A stretch of DNA of 36,649 nucleotides from Gemmatimonadales bacterium (GTDB taxonomy: Bacteria > Gemmatimonadota > Gemmatimonadetes > Longimicrobiales > Gaopeijiaceae), in the NCBI GenBank assembly GCA_007695195.1, contig REEG01000160.1, forward strand, positions 1-36,649. The letters run 5' to 3'. Shown here piece after piece: positions 1 through 8,074 of this stretch. The notes under the pieces were generated by a model. That model did no database searches. It was not told the DNA's origin and worked only from the letters and a program-made list of their open reading frames with translations. Made by a program: the position numbers and the translations under genes. Positions within the stretch are counted from its first letter, which is position 1. Every line of letters begins with the position of its first letter.

Positions 1-35
1 TGGCCGCCCTTCTGACAGACCGGTTGAGGGAGCAA

Positions 36-917
36 CTACACCCCGAAGAGCAGCAAGGCCACGACGGCGAGGGCGAGTCCGCCCCGCTGCAGGCGGCTGG
101 TGGGCTCTCGCCAGAACCCCATCCCCAGGAGAAGCGCCAGGAGAACCACCGCCACATTGTTCACGGGAAAGGCCACGGTTCCAGGCACCTCCCGCAGGGC
201 GGCCAGCATGAAGGCGGCGGATCCGTAGTTCACCAGCCCCAACACGACGCCCCACCCCACATCCCGCCCCCCGGGTCCGGGGCGCCCCCGCCGGATGTCC
301 CGGAGGAGAAGGGTGCCCCCGGCGACGAAGGCGAAGGCGAAGACCATGAGGAGGAAGAGGGCCCGGCTGTTCTCCTCTGCAAATCCCTCCTCGAAGAGCT
401 TGAAGGACGTGTCCACCACGCCTCCCACCACGAAGAGAAGGCCCAGGAGGATGGAAGCCAGAAGAGGCCGGGTCGGCGACTCGGGCGGAGGGGACGGCGA
501 CTCGGCCGGAGGGGGACTCGAGATGAGGAGGAAGGCGAGGCCCGCCAGCACCAGACCGGCCCCCTGCCCCGGCGTGGGCACCTCTCCCCAGATCAACCAC
601 GATGCCAGAAAGGGGATGGCCACGGACAGGCGCATGGTGGCGGTGGCCAGGGAGAGCCCGGCCTCCCGGATCGCCCGCCCCAGGAGGACGAACCCGGCCA
701 CGAAGAGAAGCCCGACCCCGGCGCCCAGCGCCAGGAGAGCGGGGCTCGGGGTGAGCCCCCCGTCAGGTGGGTCCAGGGGGAGGAGGGCCAGACCTGCCAG
801 GACCGCCGCCCCGTAGTTCACCGTCACCAGGGAGAGGGGGTCGGTGCGGGGGCCCGCCAGCTTGAACACCACCACGATGGCGGTGCTGCAGAGGATGGCC
901 AGGGCGAGGAAGATCAT
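36..917 (-). CDS. EamA/DMT-family inner-membrane transporter
   Basis: The 293-residue protein is almost entirely hydrophobic, with about ten membrane segments in two halves separated near residue 140-150 by a Pro/Ser/Glu-rich loop. This is the duplicated EamA layout of the drug/metabolite transporter superfamily, and the length is typical. Members move small metabolites across the inner membrane; the substrate cannot be read from sequence. The ATG at 917 lies in an ATGA overlap with the stop of the upstream lipoprotein gene, so it is the last gene of a translationally coupled operon that begins with a TonB-dependent receptor. A permease ending such an operon suggests it carries the same compound across the inner membrane, which is inference. 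The family call is firm and the role is not. Confidence 0.85.
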   Translation of the reverse strand: MIFLALAILCSTAIVVVFKLAGPRTDPLSLVTVNYGAAVLAGLALLPLDPPDGGLTPSPALLALGAGVGLLFVAGFVLLGRAIREAGLSLATATMRLSVAIPFLASWLIWGEVPTPGQGAGLVLAGLAFLLISSPPPAESPSPPPESPTRPLLASILLGLLFVVGGVVDTSFKLFEEGFAEENSRALFLLMVFAFAFVAGGTLLLRDIRRGRPGPGGRDVGWGVVLGLVNYGSAAFMLAALREVPGTVAFPVNNVAVVLLALLLGMGFWREPTSRLQRGGLALAVVALLLFGV

Positions 918-1936
918 GGGCGACCCGGGTCAACCCCACCTCCCCCGTCTTCGAACCATGCCCGGAGCATCTCCACCGCCCTCAGGGTCCCATCGTCGTT
1001 CTCGAAGCGGGGACGCCACGCTCGGTAGACCTCAAGGATGCGGGCGGCCTCGGACCGGATCGCCTCATCCTCCGGGAGGGGCTCGTGGCCCGGGGGAACG
1101 GCATAGACGAACCGGCCCGACTCCGAGCTGTGCACCGGGATCTGGAAGAAGTCCCGATCCACGAATTCACCTGTCTCCTGCATCTCCCGGCCCGCCTCCG
1201 TGAAGAAGGTCACCGCATGCTCCGGGTACCCGAAGAGGTAGCCGTACCCCCGGAACCGGTCCAGCGGCGCCTCGAACTCCACCACTGTCCCCACCGTATG
1301 AGGGCTGGCCCCAGGCACCAGCCCCCACTGGCCCCAGAAGGGAAGATCCCGCTCCAGCACCTGATCCATCCGCCCACGGTGCACCACCGTCACCTGCACG
1401 GACCGGGTCGAGTCCTGGGTGGCCCGGTAGGGGATCACCGTCAGGGTCAGCGCCCCGCAGTGGAGGTGGCGAACCACCTCCTGGAGTTCCCGGAGCGCCT
1501 CCAGGTCCGGATGATCCGCCGACACCTGATCCCGGTCACCTTCCCGGGCACCGACCCGTGCCAGCGACGTCCGTTGCAGGTGGACCGAACTCATGGGCTT
1601 GAGGGGCTCCCAGAGAGTGAAGAGCGCCTCGTTGTCCAGGGCCCGGGCCAGGACCGTATCCGCCCGGGCCTGAAGGGGAGCCGGGAGGCGATCCACCGGA
1701 AAGCAGTGGGCGTCTTCCGTCCCGGGGAGGGCACCCCACGACGGACCCGCCAGCTCCCCCACCCTCGGGGCACCCACCTCGTGGCCCGCAGGATCCACTC
1801 CAGCCGGGGACGCGGGTGGCACGGACGAGGCGCCCTCACCGGACGCGCCCATCCCGCTGGTCCCACACCCCGCGGCCACCATGGAGGCCAGAGCGACTGC
1901 GAAGAGGAAGGGTCGCACAGAAAAGGAATTCATCAT
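914..1936 (-). CDS. Unrecognised lipoprotein of the TonB-receptor operon
   Basis: This 340-residue protein starts with a signal peptide and a lipobox (VAAGC, Cys24), followed by a Gly/Ser/Pro-rich tether to about residue 65, so it should be a lipid-anchored periplasmic or surface protein. The mature part is a single globular-looking domain with no motif I can name. Visible landmarks are LKPMSSVHLQRTSLARVG near 110-130, RGYGYLFGYPEHAVTFFTEAG near 230-250 and a charged C-terminal helix. Two cysteines outside the lipobox (in EDAHCF and HLHCGA) could form a disulfide. It overlaps both neighbours by 4 bases. Its place between a DUF6850 barrel and a permease suggests a part in the same uptake pathway, perhaps as a binding protein, but nothing in the sequence proves that. 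Confidence 0.8.
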   Translation of the reverse strand: MMNSFSVRPFLFAVALASMVAAGCGTSGMGASGEGASSVPPASPAGVDPAGHEVGAPRVGELAGPSWGALPGTEDAHCFPVDRLPAPLQARADTVLARALDNEALFTLWEPLKPMSSVHLQRTSLARVGAREGDRDQVSADHPDLEALRELQEVVRHLHCGALTLTVIPYRATQDSTRSVQVTVVHRGRMDQVLERDLPFWGQWGLVPGASPHTVGTVVEFEAPLDRFRGYGYLFGYPEHAVTFFTEAGREMQETGEFVDRDFFQIPVHSSESGRFVYAVPPGHEPLPEDEAIRSEAARILEVYRAWRPRFENDDGTLRAVEMLRAWFEDGGGGVDPGRP

Positions 1937-3711
1937 GGCCGTCGCTGAAGTTCAAGTCCCAGTGTGACCCGAAGGCGAGAGCCCCCGGGGTCCGAGGGCG
2001 CCGGGGCCGCACCCGCCGGGACGGACCCTGCGGAAACGGGCATCCCCTCCCCCCTCCCCTGTACCGCATCCAGCCGCGACCAGACCACGAGCCTCCCGCC
2101 ACCGGTCCCGGCGACCTGATCGGCGAGGGTGGCGTACCCGTGAAGGCCGCCCCAGACGTACGAAGCCCGATTCCATCCGTGGCCCGGAGTCACCAGGAGC
2201 TGCGTCATGAGGGTGGGACGCCCCACCTCCATCCGGTCATGGAGCACCTGACGGCGCCCCACCTCCGCTCCCGCGCCCCATGGACCAGGGAAGTGGGCTC
2301 CGGGACTGGCTGCGGATCCCCCACCTCCGCCCACCAGGGCCACACCCAATCCAACCCATGCGGCCCCCACTTCCAGCTCCGTGGCCGCCGCCCGATCTTC
2401 CCGGCGATCCCACTCCCCTCCCGCCGCCACGTGAGACGCCAGGCCAACCGACGCCCCGGCCTGCCGAAGGCGAGGCCCTACCACGGGGGCCTCCCCGGAC
2501 CACCGGATCCCTCCACTGACACGGTCGGTCCAGACGTTCACGGCCCGGAACACCGGATCTTCTCCCTGGAGGCGGGCCAGGTGCAACTCACCGGCCACCT
2601 GGGAGGAAGGTCCGTCGCCGACGCGCCCCCCTCGGGCCATGTGCACGGTGAGCATCTGCGCCTCCGTGCCACCGGCGAACTCAGGGGTAGCGATCCCCTG
2701 CCGTGTGGAGTCGGACACGAGTCCAACCTCCACCCCCACGGCCCAGGGCATCTGGCCCTGTGAACGCCCCACCTGGATGCCGGCGCCCAGGTGCCGCCCG
2801 GTCTGCTCCCGCTCGGCCCGGACCAACTGGGTCCGGTCAAAGGTCCCGTAGCCCCGCAAACGATAGACAAACGGATCCCGCGAGGCGAAGCCCCCGATGT
2901 CCGACTCCTCCAGAAGGAGGCCCACCCGGAGGTGGCCGGCCAGCGTCACCCGGGGAGCATCGGGGGGGCCCCACTCGCGGGAGACGCCGGGGGTGAACCA
3001 GAGATCCCGGGTCCGCACCAGGGGACGGGGATCGTTCTCCCGGGCCCCCTGGCCCCAGCTCCCGTGCACCGCTCCCCCCAGCCGCCACCCGCCGCCGAGG
3101 CGCGGCGACCCCACCGCCCCGTGGACCATGGCCCGGGTCCGGTCCCATGCGCCGCCCGTGGAGTCGGCCCAGACGTAGGGGGTGGGGCCCTGGGGGTCGT
3201 CCACCGCACTCCAGAGCTGGTCCTGGTCCCACCGGAGCCCGTAGTGGAAGGCGCCGTACAGCGTCCACCGCTCGGGCCCTTCGCTCCGGCTCCCCTCCAT
3301 CCCCAGGTGGAGCCCCTGGCTGGACCTCGGCGACTGGGGGTGCCGGTACGCGCCGTCCACATGGCCCCACACCGCCTGGAAACGCTCTCCGCCCGGGAGA
3401 TCTGCCGTGGCCAGGCCGGCGGGATTGCCTCCCTGGGCCCAGGGCCCCGGAAACGACCACCCCCCTCGCCATTCCCGGGAGAGTCCCGGGAGCGGCAGCC
3501 CTCCCCCAGGCACCAGGAGGGGCCCCCGCACCACCGATACCCCGGCGGCGGACCGATCCGGCTCGGGCAGCGGCGCACGCCATCCGTCCTGACCGGCGAC
3601 GCCGCTCGCCCCCGGCCCGAGCCAGAAGGCGAGGACGACGGCAGAGAACGCCGCCGCCCCCCGGGCCCTGTGCCGTGGTCGTTCCCATCTCACGGCTCGC
3701 TGGCTGGTCAC
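1933..3711 (-). CDS. DUF6850-family outer-membrane beta-barrel protein
   Basis: The 592-residue protein has a basic, then hydrophobic N terminus ending in GVAGQ near residue 40, a Sec signal peptide. The rest is made of alternating short amphipathic strands and Gly/Asp-rich turns, ending in a strand-like LRVTLGLELQRRP, as in outer-membrane barrels. Segments such as TPYVWADSTGGAWDR and ARENDPRPLVRT, together with GYGTFDRTQLVRAEREQTGR, match what I remember of DUF6850 proteins in Bacteroidota, which sit beside DUF4876 and a TonB-dependent receptor, as here. The start overlaps the DUF4876 stop by 4 bases. No function is established for the family. It could be a second barrel serving the same substrate or a partner of the receptor. 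The call rests on memory of the family and needs a profile search. Confidence 0.75.
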   Translation of the reverse strand: MTSQRAVRWERPRHRARGAAAFSAVVLAFWLGPGASGVAGQDGWRAPLPEPDRSAAGVSVVRGPLLVPGGGLPLPGLSREWRGGWSFPGPWAQGGNPAGLATADLPGGERFQAVWGHVDGAYRHPQSPRSSQGLHLGMEGSRSEGPERWTLYGAFHYGLRWDQDQLWSAVDDPQGPTPYVWADSTGGAWDRTRAMVHGAVGSPRLGGGWRLGGAVHGSWGQGARENDPRPLVRTRDLWFTPGVSREWGPPDAPRVTLAGHLRVGLLLEESDIGGFASRDPFVYRLRGYGTFDRTQLVRAEREQTGRHLGAGIQVGRSQGQMPWAVGVEVGLVSDSTRQGIATPEFAGGTEAQMLTVHMARGGRVGDGPSSQVAGELHLARLQGEDPVFRAVNVWTDRVSGGIRWSGEAPVVGPRLRQAGASVGLASHVAAGGEWDRREDRAAATELEVGAAWVGLGVALVGGGGGSAASPGAHFPGPWGAGAEVGRRQVLHDRMEVGRPTLMTQLLVTPGHGWNRASYVWGGLHGYATLADQVAGTGGGRLVVWSRLDAVQGRGEGMPVSAGSVPAGAAPAPSDPGGSRLRVTLGLELQRRP

Positions 3712-4943
3712 GGCGCCGCGATGGAGGGGGTGGAGAGGACCTCGAAGTCGTTGGACGAGTTGTTGGTGTCCTGCAGGACAACCCTGTCGCCGATGGTCCG
3801 GGCCACCCGCCGCCGGACACTCTCCGCCGTATAGGTCCCGCCGGCAAAGGTGAAACCCGCATCCAGCGCCACCGGAAGCCGCTTGAAGCCGCTGGACTGG
3901 GCATTCTGGAGGGCCTCCACCCCGTCCAGGACATTGGCCACCGGGATCCGGATCACCGGGGGGAAGGTCTCAGGCGCATCGGGCACCGCCACCTCCTGGA
4001 AGGTGCTCGGATCCCCTTCCACCAGCACCATGGAGGGTCCGAACACCGGCACCAGGGCGAAGAACCCGAACCGCCGATGGACGATTTCCATGTTGGGGAC
4101 CTGGGGGTTGTCGATGTCCCGGGAATCGGGGACGTCCACATACATCTCGAAGTCCGCGCCACCCAGGTTCACCGGCGAATTGGGGTTCCCGTTGGGGTCG
4201 TCGCGGTGATCCAGCCCCTGCTGGGCGATGATGAGCCCCTCTCCCGGGGCCACCGGTACGTCGGTGGGTCCGCCGGGGATCCGCCAGATGGCGTCGGCAT
4301 AGACGTGGTCCTGATCATCCTGGAACGGCGTGGGCTGACTGCTGGGATTGATCTGCCCCGACACCCCGAAGATGGGCGCCAGCATGAGGCCCCCGGCGTA
4401 GAGGGTGTCGGTGGAGTTGTTGTAGATCTCGAAGAACTGATCGAAGAAGTAGTTGCCGCCCGCCGGGGTCCGGGACCCGGTGTAGTACATCTCGCTGATC
4501 ACCCACCCCCCCACCGGGGAGCCGGTGAGCTGGAGGGAGAAGGCGGCGCCCGACGTTCCCGAAGCCAGGTTCTGGCCGGAGAGGACGGCATTCAGCTCCA
4601 CCGTGGCCCGATTTCCGGTGAGCTCGAAGGTCCGGTCTTCATCCAGACTGATGGCGGCGCTCAGGTCGTAGGCCCCGGGAATCACATCCTGGAACCGGGC
4701 CGTGCCGGCGGCGTCGGTGGTGGCCGTCTCCTCGTCGCCGCGCTCGAGGCTCCGGAGGACGACCCGGGCCCCCTGCGCCGCCTCCACGGCGTAGGCCTCG
4801 GGGAAGAGGACTTCCACGGTGACGTCCAGCGTCTCGACGGAGGTGGAATCGGAGTCGCAGGCCGCAAGGCCCAGGGTCAGGAAGGCGCCCAGCGCCAGGG
4901 CGCCGGGAACGGAGAGTCGGAAGGAGTTGGTCATGGGATACAT
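3708..4943 (-). CDS. DUF4876-family surface lipoprotein
   Basis: The 411-residue product begins with a signal peptide and lipobox (LAAC, Cys29). Residues about 35-150 look like a beta-sandwich with a carboxypeptidase-regulatory-like pattern (GTARFQDVIPGAYDL). After that comes the DUF4876 core: ISEMYYTGSRTPAGGNYFFD near 185, EIYNNSTDTLYAGGL near 210, DPNGNPNSPVNLGGADFEMY near 280, and a C-terminal ESVRRRV...QDTNNSSNDFE block near 375-400. These signatures agree with DUF4876 proteins recalled from Bacteroidota. It lies 56 bases behind the receptor and overlaps the DUF6850 gene by 4 bases. The core resembles lamin-tail-like sandwich folds, so a surface binding role is plausible. A second ATG three codons in is an alternative start; neither has a clear ribosome binding site. 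Confidence 0.85.
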   Translation of the reverse strand: MYPMTNSFRLSVPGALALGAFLTLGLAACDSDSTSVETLDVTVEVLFPEAYAVEAAQGARVVLRSLERGDEETATTDAAGTARFQDVIPGAYDLSAAISLDEDRTFELTGNRATVELNAVLSGQNLASGTSGAAFSLQLTGSPVGGWVISEMYYTGSRTPAGGNYFFDQFFEIYNNSTDTLYAGGLMLAPIFGVSGQINPSSQPTPFQDDQDHVYADAIWRIPGGPTDVPVAPGEGLIIAQQGLDHRDDPNGNPNSPVNLGGADFEMYVDVPDSRDIDNPQVPNMEIVHRRFGFFALVPVFGPSMVLVEGDPSTFQEVAVPDAPETFPPVIRIPVANVLDGVEALQNAQSSGFKRLPVALDAGFTFAGGTYTAESVRRRVARTIGDRVVLQDTNNSSNDFEVLSTPSIAAP

Positions 4944-4999
4944 GGGTTGGGTAGATGCGCCGGCTCAGGCCGGCGGGGATTTGTCCTGGTCGTGCCCCT

Positions 5000-7804
5000 T
5001 CAGCGCCATCCCCCCACGCGACCGGTCACCTCGGCCCCGAAGAAGAGGGGAGGATTCCGGCGCTCGAACCCCGTCCCGCGACGGCGCTCGTGGAGCGGGC
5101 GATGGGACAGCGCGTTGTTCAGGAAGAAGGACAGCTCGAGGCCGGCGGGAAGTGCCTTGGATAGCCTCAGGTTCATCATGGGGAGGGGTGGACGGCGTTC
5201 CTCCACCCCGGCGGTCTCCGGGAGGGTGCGCCGCAGGTCACGGAAGGCCTCGGAGCGGGCCTCTTCGGGGGTGAGCGAGGTGACCCGGGCCGCCCGGTCC
5301 ACGAAGCCCTCCGGGTACGGAGTGATCCCGGTGGCCCGGTCCCGGTCCCACCAGACGGTCTGGATGGAGCCGGTTACCACCAGCCCCACCTCCGGAACCC
5401 GGTGGATGAGGTGGAGTGTGGTGGTGGCCCGTTCCCGCCGCGTTCCGCTGGAGGGGTAGACCCCGGCCCGCTCCGGCGGCCGGGAACTCCCCACAAAGGC
5501 CCAGGTGTCCACGGTAGGCGCTTCGTTCCGGGCGCGGCTCCGGAACCACCCTCCGGTGAGGGAGAGGCTGGTACGGGCCGCCGTCCACTCCGGAAGATCC
5601 AGGGTCAGTTCCAGGCCCCGGGTCCCGTACGCCCAGGTGGGGGCCGGCACATCGTAGGCGGTGAAGAAGGTGTCCACCCGAGCCGGGTCCGGGGCCACCA
5701 CCGGCGGCTGTCCCGCCGGGGTCTCCAGGACCTGGAAGCGCTGCACCGGGAACGACACCAGCGCCCGGTCCCACCCGTAGGCGCCCCGTGTCCGTTCGTG
5801 GAAGAGGGTGAGGTGGGCATCCACACCCCGAAGCGGGTGCCCCACCGGGCTCCGGGCGCCCCGCCAGGAGAGCCCTCCTTCCACCTTCCGGGTGGTGAAG
5901 GACCGCGCCCCCTCGTTGGAGGGGTCCACCACCCGGGTGGTGAGGATCAGGAGGCGCTGCGCCGGGTCGGGGTGGTAGTAGTTGAGGTTCACCAGGTCGA
6001 AGTACCGCGGGCCCGGGAAGAGGTAGGCCAGCGGCGGGGCCTTGGCGAGGCGTCCCGCTCCGAAACGAAGAGCCAGTGCCGGGAGGGCGTCCGGGGCCGG
6101 GATGACCTGCAGGTTGGCCCGGGGCTGGAGTTCGGTGCCGAACTGCCCCGACAGGAGCCCACGGGGGTTCACATTGTCGAACCGGAGCCCCGCCTCCAGC
6201 TCCACCTCCCTTCCCAGGAGCGACCCAGTGGTCCGGTCCTCCACGTACGCCGACAGGATCCGGAGCGCCGGCACATCGCTGTAGGCCCGGGGCCGATCGC
6301 CCACCGAGTAGTTCTGCCGAGGGGGTGTGGCCAGATCGAAGCGTCGACCATCTCCCCGGTTCTCGTCGTGGCGGAACTCCAGGCCGGCACGGAGGCGGTG
6401 ACGCCAGCCGCCCAATCCGCCCCGGGCCTCGCCTTCGGCCCGGGCGTAGCCGTGGATGGGCCGGCCGTGGACGGTGGTGCGGTTCAGGTACTCCGACGGG
6501 CCGTACTCCGCCACCACGGTGGTGTCGGAAAATGCCGTGGCGATGGGCGAGATACTCCGGTTCACCAGGCTCTGGTAGAAGCCTTCCTGGTCTTCCACCG
6601 ACCCGGACGCGGTCCAGGAGAATCGCATCCGGCCGTCCAGGGGCGCCGGCTCCCACTCGCCGGAAAGGGTGGCGCGCACGCCCCGGTCCAGTGCCCGACG
6701 CTCCCGCTGCTGACGGAAGTCATCGGGATCCCGGCGCCGCTCGTCCAGCGTCCGGAAGGCCTGGAGCCGCAGACTGCTTCGAAGGGTGCCTCCTGCCAGC
6801 TCCGGGCTCCGCCAGGCCAGATTCAGCGTCCCCCGGTCGTACCCCTCCACCGGCTGGCGCGGATCGTCCTGGGAGGCGGTGTAGACCACGGTGGCGGACC
6901 AGCCGCTCCGCTCCACCCCATCGCCCCACCCCGCCGTGCCGGAAATGTCGAAAAGGGTAGGGTTGAGACGCGTCCGGATCTCCGGCTCCCGGGCCCCGAT
7001 GCGGGTCCGCAGGAGGATGGCCCCGGCAGTCACCTCGCCGTGGCGCACCGACGGGACCCCGCGGATGACCTCCAGCGACTCGATCTCATCGGGAGAGATG
7101 CGCCGGAGGTCGGGGGCGCCCCCTGCCGTGGAAGAGAAGGGGGGCGGTGATTCAGGCCCCGCGTTGAGGATGGTGAGATCCGTCTGGAGGTTGGCGGCGT
7201 TGGACAGGGGGGCGCCGTCCACCACCAGCGCCGTCCCCAGCGCCGCGGCACGACCGGCGGCGGCCGTTGTGGGAAGCTGCCGGAGGAGAGGCTGGCGCAC
7301 CCCGGCCAGGGAGGGATTGGACGAGATCTGTCCCGGCAGGAGTTGGAAGAGGTCGGCCAGGCTCGAGGCCTGGAGGTGCTCGATGGCGGCCCGGTCGATG
7401 CGGGACGTGGATCCGGAGCTTCCCCCGCCCCGCCCTTCTTCCGCCAGAACCTGGATCCCCGGGAGCTCCAGCGCCCGTCGGGCCAGCCTCAGCTCCACCT
7501 CCGGGACGGGTCCCTCCGCCGGGATCTGAATGCTCCGCTCCAGCGGAGCGAAGCCCATGGTCTCGACCCGGAGTCGGTGCTCCCCCGCCTGGCGGGACGG
7601 GAGACAGAAGCGCCCCTGGGCGTCGGTGAGGACTCCGCCCTCCTGGTCCGCCCATCGGACGAAGACCCCCTGAAGGAAGGCTCCTTCGTCTCCGTCCCGC
7701 ACCAGGCCACAGACGGAACCCTCCTCCAGGGGGGTCGCTGCCAGGATCCCCGGGGCCAGAAGGAGGAAGAGGCAGGGCAGCAGGAAGCGTACTGTGACCC
7801 CCAC
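5000..7804 (-). CDS. TonB-dependent receptor with N-terminal carboxypeptidase-regulatory-like domain
   Basis: I start this gene at the GTG at 7804 (934 residues). It gives a clean signal peptide (GVTVRFLLPCLFLLLAPG) and has GAGG 9 bases upstream; the open frame runs on to 8014, but that stretch is repeat-encoded Pro/Glu sequence and probably leader. After the signal comes a CarboxypepD_reg-like sandwich (about 28-110; GVFVRWADQEGG, GRFCLPSRQAGEHRLRVETM), then a plug (about 135-270; STSRIDRAAIEHLQASSLADLF, LEVIRGVPSVRHGEVTAGAI) and a barrel of roughly 650 residues. No TonB box is obvious. Such receptors import siderophores, metals, cobalamin or glycans using TonB energy. It heads a five-gene operon. 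A Fur-like dyad about 230 bases upstream weakly favours a metal-related substrate. Confidence 0.92.
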   Translation of the reverse strand: MGVTVRFLLPCLFLLLAPGILAATPLEEGSVCGLVRDGDEGAFLQGVFVRWADQEGGVLTDAQGRFCLPSRQAGEHRLRVETMGFAPLERSIQIPAEGPVPEVELRLARRALELPGIQVLAEEGRGGGSSGSTSRIDRAAIEHLQASSLADLFQLLPGQISSNPSLAGVRQPLLRQLPTTAAAGRAAALGTALVVDGAPLSNAANLQTDLTILNAGPESPPPFSSTAGGAPDLRRISPDEIESLEVIRGVPSVRHGEVTAGAILLRTRIGAREPEIRTRLNPTLFDISGTAGWGDGVERSGWSATVVYTASQDDPRQPVEGYDRGTLNLAWRSPELAGGTLRSSLRLQAFRTLDERRRDPDDFRQQRERRALDRGVRATLSGEWEPAPLDGRMRFSWTASGSVEDQEGFYQSLVNRSISPIATAFSDTTVVAEYGPSEYLNRTTVHGRPIHGYARAEGEARGGLGGWRHRLRAGLEFRHDENRGDGRRFDLATPPRQNYSVGDRPRAYSDVPALRILSAYVEDRTTGSLLGREVELEAGLRFDNVNPRGLLSGQFGTELQPRANLQVIPAPDALPALALRFGAGRLAKAPPLAYLFPGPRYFDLVNLNYYHPDPAQRLLILTTRVVDPSNEGARSFTTRKVEGGLSWRGARSPVGHPLRGVDAHLTLFHERTRGAYGWDRALVSFPVQRFQVLETPAGQPPVVAPDPARVDTFFTAYDVPAPTWAYGTRGLELTLDLPEWTAARTSLSLTGGWFRSRARNEAPTVDTWAFVGSSRPPERAGVYPSSGTRRERATTTLHLIHRVPEVGLVVTGSIQTVWWDRDRATGITPYPEGFVDRAARVTSLTPEEARSEAFRDLRRTLPETAGVEERRPPLPMMNLRLSKALPAGLELSFFLNNALSHRPLHERRRGTGFERRNPPLFFGAEVTGRVGGWR

Positions 7805-7839
7805 CGCCGAGGTCCTCGACCGCGCCCTGTCTGCGCACG

Positions 7840-7935
7840 GGGCTCCCGCAGGGAGCGGTTCCGGAGCCGGGGTTCCTGCAGGATGTATCGGTTCCGGGAC
7901 CGGGGTTCCTGCACCAAATAGCGATTCTGGAGCCC
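7840..7935. repeat. Three imperfect 30-33-base tandem repeats in the receptor leader
   Basis: Three consecutive units at 7840-7869, 7870-7902 and 7903-7935 each start gggttcctgc (gggctcccgc in the first) and share a second block ggttccgg.a.ccg. Unit lengths are 30, 33 and 33. The receptor frame stays open through them and would read as repeated Ala-Gly-Thr-Pro-x-Pro-Glu-Pro, but they lie upstream of the better GTG start. They may be regulator sites in the leader or a slippage-prone tract. Confidence 0.75.
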
Positions 7936-8016
7936 GGATAGAGAGGGCTGGATGGCAGGCCACGGGAACCGGGAGGTTGAATCTTGAGGGGGCAAAGGCT
8001 GAGTGGGCGTGCAAAC

Positions 8017-8029
8017 GCCGGTCACCGGC
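8017..8029. promoter_or_regulatory. 13-base perfect dyad upstream of the receptor gene
   Basis: GCCGGT and ACCGGC flank a single central base, giving a perfect inverted repeat with no room for a hairpin loop. That is the form of a dimeric repressor site. It sits about 215 bases upstream of the receptor start and only 7 bases from the Fur-like dyad. Function is inferred from symmetry and position only. Confidence 0.4.
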
Positions 8030-8035
8030 CTTTTC

Positions 8036-8058
8036 GATGATGAGTTACGATTATCATC
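8036..8058. promoter_or_regulatory. Fur-box-like AT-rich dyad
   Basis: This 23-base stretch is strikingly AT-rich for the region. It has GATGAT and ATCATC at its ends and contains TGATAAT on the minus strand, which resembles half of a classic Fur box. It lies in the 270-base gap upstream of the TonB-dependent receptor. Only the outer six bases of each arm match perfectly, so a different metal regulator or no regulator is possible. Confidence 0.35.
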
Positions 8059-8074
8059 TCAGGGCCCCAAGAGA

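Noticed and set aside
3147-5459. A 770-codon plus-strand open frame antisense to the DUF4876 and DUF6850 genes
   Set aside because: Low-complexity Arg/Gly/Pro composition typical of shadow frames in high-GC DNA; the minus-strand genes have signal peptides and family motifs.
5402-7150. A long plus-strand open frame antisense to the TonB-dependent receptor
   Set aside because: Composition is Gly/Pro/Arg/His-rich with no domain; the receptor on the other strand is unambiguous.
7805-8014. Possible 70-residue N-terminal extension of the receptor
   Set aside because: It precedes a complete signal peptide, is encoded by leader repeats and overlaps the GC dyad end; the GTG at 7804 is a better start.
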